Assembly: GCA_947650365.1 (NCBI GenBank)
Contig: OX393550.1
Location: 46,849,360-46,913,359 of the forward strand
Length of the DNA: 64,000 bases
Direction of reading: 5' to 3'
DNA from: Chamaelirium japonicum
Taxonomy: Eukaryota; Streptophyta; Magnoliopsida; Liliales; Melanthiaceae
How positions within the stretch are numbered: the first letter of the stretch is position 1; each line of letters starts with the position of its first letter. Positions 11,100 through 22,557 of the stretch are shown piece by piece. The notes beneath the pieces are model-generated. The model was given only the letters and a program-made list of their open reading frames with translations, was not told where the DNA came from and did not search any database. The position numbers and the translations under genes were made by a program.

Positions 11100-11640
11100 A
11101 TAGTCAGGTCTTGTGATAAGCTATTATCTAGCTTTCATATGGAATACGAACGACTGTGATAATGTGCAATGATCCAATCGGATGGAAACTAAATGGGTGA
11201 GAAATTGCGGAGTGTGTGAATTTTTTTCCACGTTAGCAAGCCCTATTTTTTTTTCCTACAAGCACACTGATTTTTTTTTTATAGAGGTTGTCGCTCAAGG
11301 ATTTTTGGAACGTGGGTGTTAGTGGATATGAGTTGCGACAGACTATTGACATTTAACGGATTAAAATCATCGCTATAATCTGACGGGTCTAATCGGTTGC
11401 TCTTGATCGTCACAAAGTCTGTTTTCTTGTAATGATTGCGCCATGAAGATGCGAAATTGTTGGATTGACTTGGCCACTTTTTGGCTGGAGGGCGGTGACA
11501 TATTAGAATAGAAAACGGAGGAAAGGGCTTCAAGATAGTTTTGGGGTTTGGGTAATCCAATCGAGATCGGACTGTTGTGGGGTTTTAAATTCGTGCATTC
11601 TCCTAAACATCATTAGCGTGAAGTTTTTTATTTTTTATTT
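11100..11640. other. No recognised gene; one unassigned minus-strand frame
   Basis: A 93-codon open frame (11560-11279, minus strand) is rich in Pro, Ser and Asn and has no recognisable domain. I do not call it a gene. Otherwise AT-rich. Confidence 0.4.
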
Positions 11641-11644
11641 TTCG

Positions 11645-12655
11645 GGATGATTCTATGACGGACGAAGAACGTTGCCATAAAAAATTGAGAATCAGCGACA
11701 TCACAAACAACATTGCCAAAAACAAAGAATTTTGTAACGCATAATTACATTGCCAATTGCAACTAACAACGCACTTAGTCCCGTCGCCAAAATCATTAAC
11801 TTTTCATGACAAAATTTATTTCGCTGCTAAAAGTACATAATTTAGCGACATCTTATTGCGTCGCCAAATAGCCATTTAGCGTTGCTAAAAACCTTTTCCA
11901 GAAACAAGAAATTTCACGACGCACAACTACGTCGCCAATTGCAAATAGCAGCACACTTCGGTCCGTCATTAAAATTTTTAATTTTCCACAACAAAATTTA
12001 TTTTGTCGCTAAAAGTAAATAATTTAGCTACATCTTATTGCGTCGCCAAATAGCCATTTATCGTTACCAAAAATTTTTCCCCTTCTAGGCGTGAACTCAA
12101 CTAAGCTGGCAAACCTTTAGCGACAGGAGTTTGCGATGAATAAAATATTGCATCGTGAAAAGGCAACTATCGGCGACGGAAAAGGGTCTACGTAGTAGAG
12201 AAGCGTTGCTAAATGTGCAATTTGTTGTAGTCGAATTAAAGACATTACTTGTGTTGCAACAAGCTATACGTGACTCCATCTTTCCCGAGAATTGCAAATG
12301 CCACAAAGTCAAAGGAAGCTTGGATTATCTTGAAGCAAGAATTCCAAGGGGATGATAAGGTAAAGTCTCTAAAATTGCAAACTTTTCGAAGAGATTTTGA
12401 GAAACTTTAATTTACAAGAAAAATGGTGAATCTGTTCAAGATTATATCTCTAGATTTTTTGAATTTCGAAAGACAAAATTGGCCGCCGCCGCAATAAGTG
12501 GCAATTTCGACGGCAAGAGCTCCGGATCTGGATTGTCAAATACGACGGCTAACATTGTATATGGCTTTTGCGACGGCAACTTTTGCGGCCATTTTAATCG
12601 GCCGCCAGGCCCCACCATATTTAACCCTCGTAATAGGGCTTATTTGTTCTAGTGA
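11645..12655. mobile_element. Non-autonomous CACTA-like element with ~185 bp repeats
   Basis: Carries repeated GCGTCGCCAAATAGCCATTT at 11859 and 12043 (period about 185 bp) with many GCGACG/CGTCGC words, then the copia gag scrap. It ends GCTTATTTGTTCTAGTG at 12655. The right ~610 bp is shared with copy 1 of the duplication; the left part is unique to this copy. No left TIR was identified. Confidence 0.5.
12232..12476 (+). pseudogene. Ty1/copia gag (UBN2-type) scrap, copy 2
   Basis: Same fragment as in copy 1: LLVLQQAIRDSIFPE, then a stop and frameshift region, then a frame reading FRRDFENF and NGESVQDYISRFFEF. It is interrupted near 12350-12420. No LTR, protease or pol sequence accompanies it. 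Confidence 0.65.
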
Positions 12656-12694
12656 TGTGACAACTGACCTGTTTATAGGAGTATGATTTTGTAT

Positions 12695-12862
12695 GTTCCA
12701 ACCTCTTTACAGAGGTTGGAGCATCCCGCTTTCTCTCATTGGTCCATTCCAAGGATATGTTTGTCATTTCATACAATTTATCATGGTGAAAAGACCAAAA
12801 GCCAATGAGATGGACCAATGAGAGAGAGTGGGATGCTCCAACCTCATTAAGGAGGTTGGAAC
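12695..12862. mobile_element. Short palindromic MITE upstream of the gene, copy 2
   Basis: Counterpart of 5868-6036, with the same CCAACCTCTTTA outer ends and GGAGCATCCCGCTTTCTCTC arms. Retained in both copies, so it pre-dates the duplication. Confidence 0.75.
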
Positions 12863-13272
12863 AAAATCGTTCTGTTTATAGTTCTGTTTATAGTAGCAGC
12901 AAGGAGCTCGAACAAGATGATAAAATAAGAACAATAGTTTGTTGAGTTGACTTTAACAAGCTGATGTGGTGATCACTGATTGGACCATCTTTCATTATCC
13001 TTAAGTTTATGATAGTAGCAACATGCTCCAACAAAACTTTTAAAATAAGACAAATACTGATTGCTATGAAGGAGTAGAGCCTGCTCTTTATTAAGTGGGT
13101 ATGGTCCAATCACTGATTGCCACATCAGCTGTTGAGTCTGTTGATCCAACACCTTATTAAATCCTGCCGTACATCACACCCGGGAATGTCAGCGGGCATT
13201 GGGTAGGTGAACAAAAGGGAATCTAGCCCCATGTGGCATGTAGCCCTTGGACTTGTTCAATCACTCATCCGT

Positions 13273-13284
13273 CTATATATATAG
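13273..13284 (+). promoter_or_regulatory. TATA box of subtilase copy 2
   Basis: CTATATATATAG, one TA longer than in copy 1, lies about 40 bp before the ATG at 13320. The rest of the proximal promoter is almost unchanged. Confidence 0.7.
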
Positions 13285-13319
13285 AGCTTGATCTGTTTTG
13301 GTCTCCCATCGAACGGTTG

Positions 13320-15263
13320 ATGATGATGATGGAAGGCAACAACCCCCTCTTCCTCCTCTTGGCCAACCTGCTCCTCTTCCTGATCTCATGTCCCACTCAC
13401 GGCCAACTTCTCCCCATAGTCGATGAACAAGGAACTGGCACTACCCCGGGCCGGATACAGACCTATATTGTCCAGGTGGAGAGGCCGGAGGGTGACGCCG
13501 AGCTCCTTGGCGACCAACAACTGGAGGCCTGGCATAAATCCTTCTTGCCGAACGCCGCCCTGGCCTCGGGGGAGCCGCGCCTACTCTACTCGTATCGCCA
13601 TGCCATCAGTGGGTTCGCGGCGCGGCTGACCCCCGAGGAAGTGGAGGCCATGGGGTCCATGGATGGGTTCGTGCACGCGGAGCCAGAACAGGAGTACCAA
13701 CTGGACACGACCTACACCCCCAGGTTTCTGGGCTTGGTGAAGACAGGGGGAGCTTGGCCGAGCTCCTCCTTCGGAGCGGGGGTCGTCATCGGAGTTGTCG
13801 ATTCCGGGGTCCCCCGGAATCCCCACCCTTCTTTCGGGGATAACGGGGTGCCATCTCCACCGGCCAAATGGAAGGGGAGATGTAACCGTACCGTGTTCGC
13901 TGCCTGCAACAACAAGATCATCCGTGCGATGGAATTCATCAACGGTACCAAGAAAGACACACCGGTCGACACCGGCGGGCACGGGACTCATGTTGCGAGC
14001 ATCGCAGCAGGGAACTTTGTCACTGGTGCCTCTGTTAATGGCTTGGCCCCAGGCGAGGCTTCGGGGGTTGCACCTAGAGCTCACCTGGCTATATACAAGG
14101 TGTGTCATCCCTCCAGCTGCCCAGGTGGTGATATATTAGCCGGCATTGACCAAGCCGTCGGCGATGGTGTCGATGTGATCACCATGTCCATCAGTGGAAG
14201 CCCAACGGATAAATTTTACCAAGACTTGGTTGTCCTGGGCTCGCTCGCAGCGGTCATGAGCAAGAACATCTCTGCCGTTGCCTCTGCAGGCAACCGGGGA
14301 CCAACTTCCCAGTCGCTTGGCCACAGTGCGCCGTGGGTTACGGCCGTTGGAGCGAGCATTACAGACAGAAGAACGGGCAACAATATCGGCACCAAGTTCG
14401 GAATCCGGCCAGCTCCGACGGTCGCACGCTTCTCCTCGAGGGGCCCGAGCTTGACCAATGGTGGCATCCTGAAGCCAGATGTCCTCGCTCCCGGCGAAAC
14501 CATTCTAGGGGCGTCACCCGGCAACGCCGCCGGTGTTAAGAGCTTCATCTTTCTGAGTGGCACGTCGATGGCTGCGCCTCACGTCGCCGGGACCATAGCT
14601 CTGATCAAGAAAAAACACCCGCTGTGGTCACCGGCAGCCATCCAATCTGCCATTGTAACTTCAGCCAACGACCGAGACCTTGATAGGAACCTAATCGTCG
14701 ACAGCGTTGACAACAGGACGGCCGGCATCTTCTCCACGGGTGCAGGTCAACTGAATCCATCAAGAGCTCTTGATCCGGGCCTCGTCTACGACCTGAACCC
14801 CAATGATTACGTCGGTTATCTCTGTGGTCTAGGTTACACCGACGCTGAAGTCACAAGAACCGTCGGACGACCGGTCCAATGTTCCACCATCAGGGCGATA
14901 CCAGCGTCGCAGCTGAACTACCCCTCCATCACAGTGACCCTGGGATCTAACACGAGACAGCAGACGGTTCAGCGGACCGTGACAAACATGGGACCCGCCA
15001 ACTCAACTTATCGAGCACGGATTTCGTCACCGAGTGGGGTGACCGTGGTGGTTCGCAACACTACGCTGAATTTCACAAAAGTGGGAGAGCGTAAACTATT
15101 TACCGTCACCCTAACCGCCACCTCGCCCACTACGGGATCACCTCCTGCAAGAGGAAAGCTTGAGTGGGTTTCGGTTACCTCCGGGCATGTTGTGACGACC
15201 CCCATCGCTGTCATCTTTGTTGGGTGTGTGTGTTGTAAAACCACACAACACATGGGTTTTTAG
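13320..15263 (+). CDS. Subtilisin-like serine protease, copy 2, C-terminus replaced by LTR sequence
   Basis: 647 codons, colinear with copy 1 through signal peptide, I9 propeptide, catalytic Asp (VVDSGV), His (GGHGTH), Asn (ASAGNRGP) and Ser (SGTSMAAPH), and the Fn3-like domain (RTVTNMGP). It also lacks a PA domain. It lacks five residues near the N-terminus that copy 1 has. The copia element inserted at 15218, in the last codons. The native end (after AVIF, a tail of about ten residues) is replaced by 14 LTR-encoded residues (VGCVCCKTTQHMGF) before an LTR stop. The catalytic and Fn3 domains are complete, so the product could still fold. The native 3' UTR is now 7.3 kb away, so transcripts would probably end in the LTR. 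Whether the gene is expressed is unknown. Confidence 0.85.
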   Translation: MMMMEGNNPLFLLLANLLLFLISCPTHGQLLPIVDEQGTGTTPGRIQTYIVQVERPEGDAELLGDQQLEAWHKSFLPNAALASGEPRLLYSYRHAISGFAARLTPEEVEAMGSMDGFVHAEPEQEYQLDTTYTPRFLGLVKTGGAWPSSSFGAGVVIGVVDSGVPRNPHPSFGDNGVPSPPAKWKGRCNRTVFAACNNKIIRAMEFINGTKKDTPVDTGGHGTHVASIAAGNFVTGASVNGLAPGEASGVAPRAHLAIYKVCHPSSCPGGDILAGIDQAVGDGVDVITMSISGSPTDKFYQDLVVLGSLAAVMSKNISAVASAGNRGPTSQSLGHSAPWVTAVGASITDRRTGNNIGTKFGIRPAPTVARFSSRGPSLTNGGILKPDVLAPGETILGASPGNAAGVKSFIFLSGTSMAAPHVAGTIALIKKKHPLWSPAAIQSAIVTSANDRDLDRNLIVDSVDNRTAGIFSTGAGQLNPSRALDPGLVYDLNPNDYVGYLCGLGYTDAEVTRTVGRPVQCSTIRAIPASQLNYPSITVTLGSNTRQQTVQRTVTNMGPANSTYRARISSPSGVTVVVRNTTLNFTKVGERKLFTVTLTATSPTTGSPPARGKLEWVSVTSGHVVTTPIAVIFVGCVCCKTTQHMGF

Positions 15264-16377
15264 TCCCATATCGGTAAGGGGAGAAATCCCCTACCAACAT
15301 ATAAGGATTTCCCCACTTCCCCCCACTAGTCATCACACTAGAGGAGGGGCTCCACTAGCTCACGCGCGCGCGTGCGTGCCGTGCCGAGCCGAGCCGAGCC
15401 GGGCCGGGCTTGGGCTTGGGCATGGGCTGGGCGGCGCGTGTGTGTGTGCGCCCGCGGACCCGGACACGATAGCACCTCCGAAATGGGCTGGTCCGCACCT
15501 GCCACCTTTTTGTTTTTTGCTATTAAGTCCTTCCCCATTTATTAAATTCCTTTTTGGCTACTAGCCGTTTTGCATGCGACCCGTTGCTGCATGCGAGCCG
15601 TTACGAGACTGCTCTCTGCGAGCTGTAACGCGCGAGGTTAATGGGCTTAATCGCAGCCCATTAACCGCTCCCCTCTCTCAGCCTCCCATTAACAGCCCGA
15701 GGCCTATATAAGGCCCGGTGCAGCCATGGGATTCACACAGTCCGAATTTCGGAATTCCTCCCTGCTTGCTGCCTCTCTCTCTCTCCCATTCTCTCGTGCC
15801 GTGTTGCTGTGGTGCTGCCCCTTTGCTCCGAAGAGACTTCCTCTCTCGGACCAAAGCCTTGTTGCGGTGCTACCTCCCGGCCTCGAGAAGATCGTCATCG
15901 AGTCGCTGGGTTCCTGAAAGTCTACGAGGTTCGCAAAGCCTTCTTGAAGTCGTGCCGACGAGAAGGAGGTCGCCTGACCGGGGTCGCCGTATCTCCGAGA
16001 ACAATTGCCACGAGACCCGCACGAGGGGGGCAATAAGATTCTTGGGACAGTGCCTAGCACGCTTCGACCACAGGCCAGAGTTTCTAACTCTTATTCTGTC
16101 CTAATATTAGATCTAAAATAATTGACTTGCATCTAATAGAGAAATCTAAATAATTAGATTATTTTAGATAGATTATTTCTCCCTTTTAGAAAAGTTCGGC
16201 AAGGTGAATGACGGTTCCATAGAACCCGCTCTGCCTTGGCAAACAATTTCTAAAAGAAATTTGTGACTTGTTTTTGCTTGCGTGAAAAAATCATATTTGC
16301 TAAATATTCAATTAGTTAATATAAAGTACTTGATAAATCCTTAAGATTGCTAGTATAGAACGATTAGATTTCCAACA
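15218..16377 (+). repeat. 5' LTR
   Basis: 1160 bp with TG...CA ends. A TATA box sits near position 490 of the LTR, followed by a CT-rich transcribed leader. A GC-rich stretch holds short CGCG, GCCGA and TG repeats whose lengths differ from the 3' LTR. Confidence 0.95.
15704..15711 (+). promoter_or_regulatory. LTR TATA box
   Basis: GGCCTATATAAGGCC is a strong plant TATA context. The same motif recurs in the 3' LTR (about 21879-21886), where it could drive transcription outward into 22.5 kb and beyond. Confidence 0.7.
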
Positions 16378-16803
16378 ATCCAAGAATCTTATTGTAATTT
16401 AATCGTTCATAAGTTATTTTCTTTGCAACGTGCTCACTAAGTTAGCCTACGTGATCATCTATTAGTCTTTATTTCGTGCTACCTATTAGTTGCTACTAAT
16501 TACAAAACTATTTTCTACAAAAGCAAAAGCATATATAGATTATAGAAAAGACTAAAAGTCGTCATTGAAATATTCCACTACCTACGGTGTCGAGAAAGGC
16601 TTGTCAAACCGGCATTAAATTGCCCAAGGTAGCTTGGTATTTGAGCGAGCCTAGTGCTCCACCTCCTACCTGGAGCCCATCTGGCCGTTAGGATTTGGAA
16701 GTTTCATTTGGACTTCTAAAAGTCGAATCTATCTAGGTGTACTTTAAAATTGACAAAACTTGTTTTTCAATCCACAGATTTCAACTCCTAATTTTGGTCC
16801 GAA
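16378..16803 (+). other. Leader between LTR and gag; primer-binding site not clear
   Basis: The sequence right after the LTR (ATCCAAGAATC) is not the usual TGGTATCAGAGC. A diverged match, TTGGTATTTGAGCGAGC, lies 257 bp further on at 16634. Near the LTR end GAACGATTA is mirrored by TAATCGTTC across the junction, a possible hairpin. Confidence 0.4.
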
Positions 16804-19800
16804 ATGGCCTCACCAAACCGTGAAACCCTTAGTGCTAAACCCGAGAAGTTTGACGGGTCTAACTTCAAGAGGTGGCAAAACCAGATGCGATTCTGGCTAA
16901 CCACACTTGGGTTATTGTCAGCCATAGGTGAAACCGCACCAGGAGTATCCAACGGGTCTAGCCAAACTCGTCGCACCCGAGCCTCAACTTCACAACCTGA
17001 ACCTGACTCCACTTCTGGCATTCCCACTAGGACCCCAGAAGAAATCAACTACCATGGCCTTCATAGGATCCTAGGGGCCTTATCTGATAGATTATACGAT
17101 ATCTATTATACCATTCAAAACCCTAAGGACCTATGGGATACCCTAGAGCGTAAGTATGGCCTAGATGATGCTGGAGTAAAACGCTTCAAAGTGTCTGACT
17201 TCAACAGCTTCAAAATGGTAGACTCCAAACCCATGAATGATCAGATTCATGAGTTTGAAAACCTAGTCCAACACCTAAAAACGAATGGTTCCACTCTTGA
17301 TGAAACCTTCCAAATAGCCTGTCTTATAGATAAACTACCTGCTTCTTGGTCTGAGTTTTCTAAACACCTAAGTCATACCCAAGGTGACCTAACCCTAACT
17401 CAAGTTCTAAACTCTATTAGAATTGAGGAGCAACATAGGCTCAGGGAAAAGGGATCCTCTGAATCCAAACCCAAGGTCAACAACGTAGAGGGTCAACCGT
17501 CTAAACCATTCCAAAAACCTAAACATAAGTTCCAGAAGAAACCCTTCCACCCTAAGCCTAAGCCATATACCAAGAAGCCATACCATAGCAACCATAACCC
17601 AAACCATCCCAAGGACCAAAAGAAGGAAGGAGTGCGTTGCTGCTACGTCTGCGGTCGGACCAATCACATGGCCAACCAATGCTTCTACAAGAAGACAGCA
17701 CCACCTCCAAATCCAAGAAGAAATGGTCCAACGCCACCCGGCTCCCAAGTCAACATGGTGACCTCTGGAGCTGGCTCTTCTGGGACCGCTTTCAGGTCTG
17801 TTCTCTTCACCCCTGAAGTTAACATGACCTTTCAAGCATTTGATTGGTGGATTGACACAGGAGCTAACATTCATGTTTGCTCTGATCAATCTTTGTTTTC
17901 CACCTATCAGGTCTCAGGTGGAGGAGCTGTAAGCATGGGGAACAATGCTGAGGCTCGTGTGCTAGGGATAGGACGAATCGACCTGAAGCTGACGTCGGAG
18001 AAGACCCTGACCCTGCGCGGAGTCCACCACGTTCCAGAGATTAGGAGGAATTTAATTAGTGGGTCCTTATTAGTCCAACAGGGCTATAAGCTTGTATTCG
18101 AGTCCAATAAAGTTGTAATAACTAAAGGAATGAATTTTATTGGAAAAGGATTTCTTTGTGATGGTTTGTTTAAATTAAATGTCTTTAATCCTTCGTCTAC
18201 AATTCTGAATGTTGAGTCTTCGGTCACTTGGCACCAAAGACTAGGTCATGTGAACTATAATTCTATTAAGAAACTCATGACCTTAAACATTATTCCTAAA
18301 TCCGATACTAGGAATCTCGACAAATGCGAGATATGCGTAGAAGCCAAACAACCTAAGAAATCTTTTAAAACCATCGATCGAGACTCCCATATACTTGAAT
18401 TAATTCACAGCGATGTCTGTGATTCTGGGAGAACCTCGAGAGGTGGCAATAGATATTTTGTAACGTTCATAGATGACGCTTCAAAATATTGCCACCTATA
18501 CCTAATTAAAACTAAGGATGAAGTACTCAGTAAATTTAAAATTTACAGAGCTCTGGTTGAGAACCAATTAGACGAAACCATTAAGATCCTTAGGTCAGAC
18601 CGAGGAGGGGAGTATACCTCAAATGAGTTAAGTGAGTACTGTGATGACTATGGAATACTCCATGAAGTCACAGCTCCTTACACTCCCCAATCCAACGGTG
18701 TAGCGGAAAGGAAAAACAGAACCCTAATGAACATGGTTAATTCCATGTTACTAAGCTCTGGAGCGCCAGAGAACTTGTGGGGGGAAGCCCTAATGACGGC
18801 TTGTTTTATCCTTAACCGCATTCCGTTCAAACATAATGACTTGACCCCATACGAAGTATGGAAACATAGGAAACCTAACTTAGAATACCTAAAAGTGTGG
18901 GGGTGCCTAGCTAAGGTAAAAATCCCCGATAACAAAAGGAAGAAGATAGGACCTAAGACTGTAGATGCCATCTTTATTGGCTACGCTTCAGACAGTAACG
19001 CTAATCGTTTTTTTAGTGTTTAACTCTGAAATAAGCGAAATAGCCAATAACACCATAATCGAAGCAAGAGATGCTTCTTACTTCGAAAATATCTTCCCTT
19101 ATAAGACTAGGATCAACACTAGGATTAATACCAATAACCAGGCCTCCAGTTCTAATCAGGTGACTCAGATCGAACCTGAAGTCCAATTAGAACCTGAAGA
19201 CCAGACTGAACCGGTAACCCAAACCGAACCTAGGAGGAGTAAACGTGCCCGTGTAGAGAAAGTCTTTGATGACTTCTATGCACTTATGGTGGAGAACTCT
19301 CCCTCCACCTATACAGATGCAATGAAGTCCATAGACTCACCTTTTTGGAAAGAAGCCATAGATAACGAGATCCAATCTATTCTTCAAAACCATACCTGGG
19401 AACTCACCAATTTACCTCCTGGTTGTAAAACCATAGGATGTAAATGGGTGTTTAAGAAAAAGCTTAGACCCGACGGTACCATAGATAAATTTAAGGCAAG
19501 ACTTGTAGCCAAAGGCTTTACCCAAAAACCTGGGGTAGACTACTTTGATGTCTACTCACCTGTCGCTAGGATAACCACGATTAGGATCCTCATCGCCTTA
19601 GCTTCAATCTATAAGCTAGTCATACATCAAATGGATGTTAAGACTGCTTTCTTGAATGGCGATCTGAATGAGGAAATATACATGGACCAACCCGAGGGAT
19701 TTACTGCACCTGGACAAGAGGGAAAGGTGTGTAAGTTAATTCGATCCCTCTATGGTCTTAAACAAGCCCCAAAACAATGGCACATGAAATTCGATGAAGT

Positions 19801-20837
19801 TATCTTATCCTATGGATTTGATATCAATTCAACGGATGAATGTGTATACCATAAAGTAGATGGTAATAATGTTGTCATTTTATGTTTGTATGTTGACGAT
19901 ATTTCTAATATTCGGTTCAAACATACATATCATAAATGATATCAAACATTTTCTATCCCAAAACTTCGACATGAAAGATCTAGGACAAGCCGACGTTATT
20001 TTGAACACTAAGATCATTAGGAAGGACAATGGTTTAGTGTTATCCCAATCCCACTATGTCGAGAAAATCCTTAGGAAATTTTACGACCCCGATTGCCAAC
20101 CGGTATCCACACCATATGATCCAAATACCCATCTAACAAAGAATACTGGACTTCCTAGACTACAGAGCGAGTATGCTCAAATCATAGGATCGCTAGGTTT
20201 TCTAGCAAACTATACTCGACCCGATATCGCTTACGCGGTAAATAGACTTAGTCGTTATACGTCTAACCCAAATTTGTCCCATTGGAATGCGTTAGAAAGA
20301 ATTTTTAGATATCTTAAGGGAACCATATCATACGGTCTCCACTATAGTGGATATCCAGCTGTATTAGAGGGATACTCTGATGCTAACTGGATTAGTGACT
20401 CAATAGATATTAAGTCCACAACCGGATATGTATTCCTACTAGGAGGTGGAGCCATATCTTGGAAATCCACCAAACAAACTGTTATAGCTAGGAGTACTAT
20501 GGAATCAGAAATGATAGCGCTAGATACCACTAGCACAGAAGCAGAATGGCTTCGAGATCTCCTATATGAGATCCCATTGATAGAAAAGCCTTTACCGGCT
20601 ATATCTATCCATTGTGATTGTCGATCAGCTATTGATAAATGTAATCAAGAAAACGCTGATGTAAAAATAAATCGACATCTGAAAGTGAGACATAGATCTC
20701 TCAGATATAAGATGAAAAATCAAATAATTGCCCTAGATTTCGTTAGATCCGAAAAGAATTTGGCGGATCATCTAACTAAGGGCCTTTCTAGGACAGTGGT
20801 CTTAGAATCGTCGAGGGGGATGGGATTAAGCCCATAA
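16804..20837 (+). pseudogene. Ty1/copia gag-pol polyprotein, two frameshifts
   Basis: Gag starts at the ATG at 16804 and ends with a CX2CX4HX4C zinc knuckle (Cys280, Cys283, His288, Cys293). The protease motif DTGA follows (Asp351). The GAG-pre-integrase motif (WHQRLGHVN) leads into integrase, with acidic residues in HSDVCD, RSDRGGEY and GVAERKNR. RT has YVDD (nucleotides 19889-19900), and RNase H ends in a TKQTV...STMESEM region. The protease-integrase-RT order defines Ty1/copia. The frame breaks at about 19008-19015 and again just after YVDD at about 19901-19907. In both places a T run seems one base too long. Downstream frames stay open (to 19939 and 20837), so decay is slight. The breaks could be real or homopolymer assembly errors. 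Confidence 0.93.
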
Positions 20838-21384
20838 GAAAAATCACCGCAGTGGGAACCCAACCTCACGGAGGTTCAATGGGTAGAAACAAACTGTAGT
20901 AGTGATTGAAAATGAGGAGCACTGAATAATGCTCCCGTCCCTATGACGTCAGTGCTTATTAAAAGCAAGGGGTAGGATGAGTGTAAAACTCTTAATAAGT
21001 CCAAGACCCATGAGGCGGGGTGTCGCCTTGCTCACACCCCTATTAGGACTTACCTATATGTATGTCGTTGTGAGGCCGCAACTCTGGGACCAGGGCTGCT
21101 CCCTAGAAACATACAAGAAAAGATATCTGCGCAAGGCCATTAATAGCGCAACCCGCTTAGAACCATCGAAAACTGTACTACGTGTACTACTTGTAGAAAC
21201 CCGATAAATGAGACTGGTTCAAGGCGTAGTCCACCAAGTCATCACGGATGTATACAACTGTACTAAGTGGAGGTTCAAACCGGAAGGTACCTACACCTAC
21301 TGCGTAGTATAAGGAATCCAGCAAAGTCTTTTTTATTTTACATTTTGAATTTTTAATTATTTAATATTTAGTGGTTTTAAACAC

Positions 21385-21395
21385 ATGTGGGGGAT
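21385..21395 (+). promoter_or_regulatory. Polypurine tract
   Basis: ATGTGGGGGAT directly precedes the 3' LTR, as expected for the plus-strand primer of plant copia elements. Confidence 0.75.
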
Positions 21396-22552
21396 TGTTG
21401 GGTGTGTGTGTTGTAAAACCACACAACACATGGGTTTTTAGTCCCATATCGGTAAGGGGAGAAATCCCCTACCAACATATAAGGATTTCCCCACTTCCCC
21501 CCACTAGTCATCACACTAGAGGAGGGGCTCCACTAGCTCACACACGCGCGCGCGTGCGTGCCGTGCCGAGCCGAGCCGGGCCGGGCTTGGGCTTGGGCAT
21601 GGGCTGGGCGGCGCGTGTGTGTGCGCCCGCGGACCCGGACACGATAGCACCTCCGAAATGGGCTGGTCCGCACCTGCCACCTTTTTGTTTTTTGCTATTA
21701 AGTCCTTCCCCATTTATTAAATTCCTTTTTGGCTACTAGCCGTTTTGCATGCGACCCGTTGCTGCATGCGAGCCGTTACGAGACTGCTCTCTGCGAGCTG
21801 TAACGCGCGAGGTTAATGGGCTTAATCGCAGCCCATTAACCGCTCCCCTCTCTCAGCCTCCCATTAACAGCCCGAGGCCTATATAAGGCCCGGTGCAGCC
21901 ATGGGATTCACACAGTCCGAATTTCGGAATTCCTCCCTGCTTGCTGCCTCTCTCTCTCTCCCATTCTCTCGTGCCGTGTTGCTGTGGTGCTGCCCCTTTG
22001 CTCCGAAGAGACTTCCTCTCTCGGACCAAAGCCTTGTTGCGGTGCTACCTCCCGGCCTCGAGAAGATCGTCATCGAGTCGCTGGGTTCCTGAAAGTCTAC
22101 GAGGTTCGCAAAGCCTTCTTGGAGTCGTGCCGACGAGAAGGAGGTCGCCTGACCGGGGTCGCCGTATCTCCGAGAACAATTGCCACGAGACCCGCACGAG
22201 GGGGGCAATAAGATTCTTGGGACAGTGCCTAGCACGCTTCGACCACAGGCCAGAGTTTCTAACTCTTATTCTGTCCTAATATTAGATCTAAAATAATTGA
22301 CTTGCATCTAATAGAGAAATCTAAATAATTAGATTATTTTAGATAGATTATTTCTCCCTTTTAGAAAAGTTCGGCAAGGTGAATGACGGTTCCATAGAAC
22401 CCGCTCTGCCTTGGCAAACAATTTCTAAAAGAAATTTGTGACTTGTTTTTGCTTGCGTGAAAAAATCATATTTGCTAAATATTCAATTAGTTAATATAAA
22501 GTACTTGATAAATCCTTAAGATTGCTAGTATAGAACGATTAGATTTCCAACA
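21396..22552 (+). repeat. 3' LTR
   Basis: 1157 bp. Differs from the 5' LTR by one visible substitution and three microsatellite-type length changes. Ends TTCCAACA against the ATCTT target repeat. Confidence 0.95.
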
Positions 22553-22557
22553 ATCTT

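Larger units (their letters stand above)
15218..22552 (+). mobile_element. Complete young Ty1/copia LTR retrotransposon (7335 bp)
   Basis: Two LTRs (15218-16377 and 21396-22552) begin TGTTGGGTG and end TTCCAACA. The element is flanked by the direct repeat ATCTT (15213-15217 and 22553-22557), and joining the flanks restores the subtilase 3' end seen in copy 1. I see only one base substitution between the LTRs (A at 15947, G at 22122) plus three short-repeat length changes, so insertion was very recent. The gag-pol region has copia order (protease, integrase, RT, RNase H) but two frame breaks. Confidence 0.97.

Noticed and set aside
15217..16104. Open frames of 60-128 codons in the 5' LTR, repeated in the 3' LTR
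   Set aside because: They lie in the LTR promoter/leader and are duplicated only because the LTR is.
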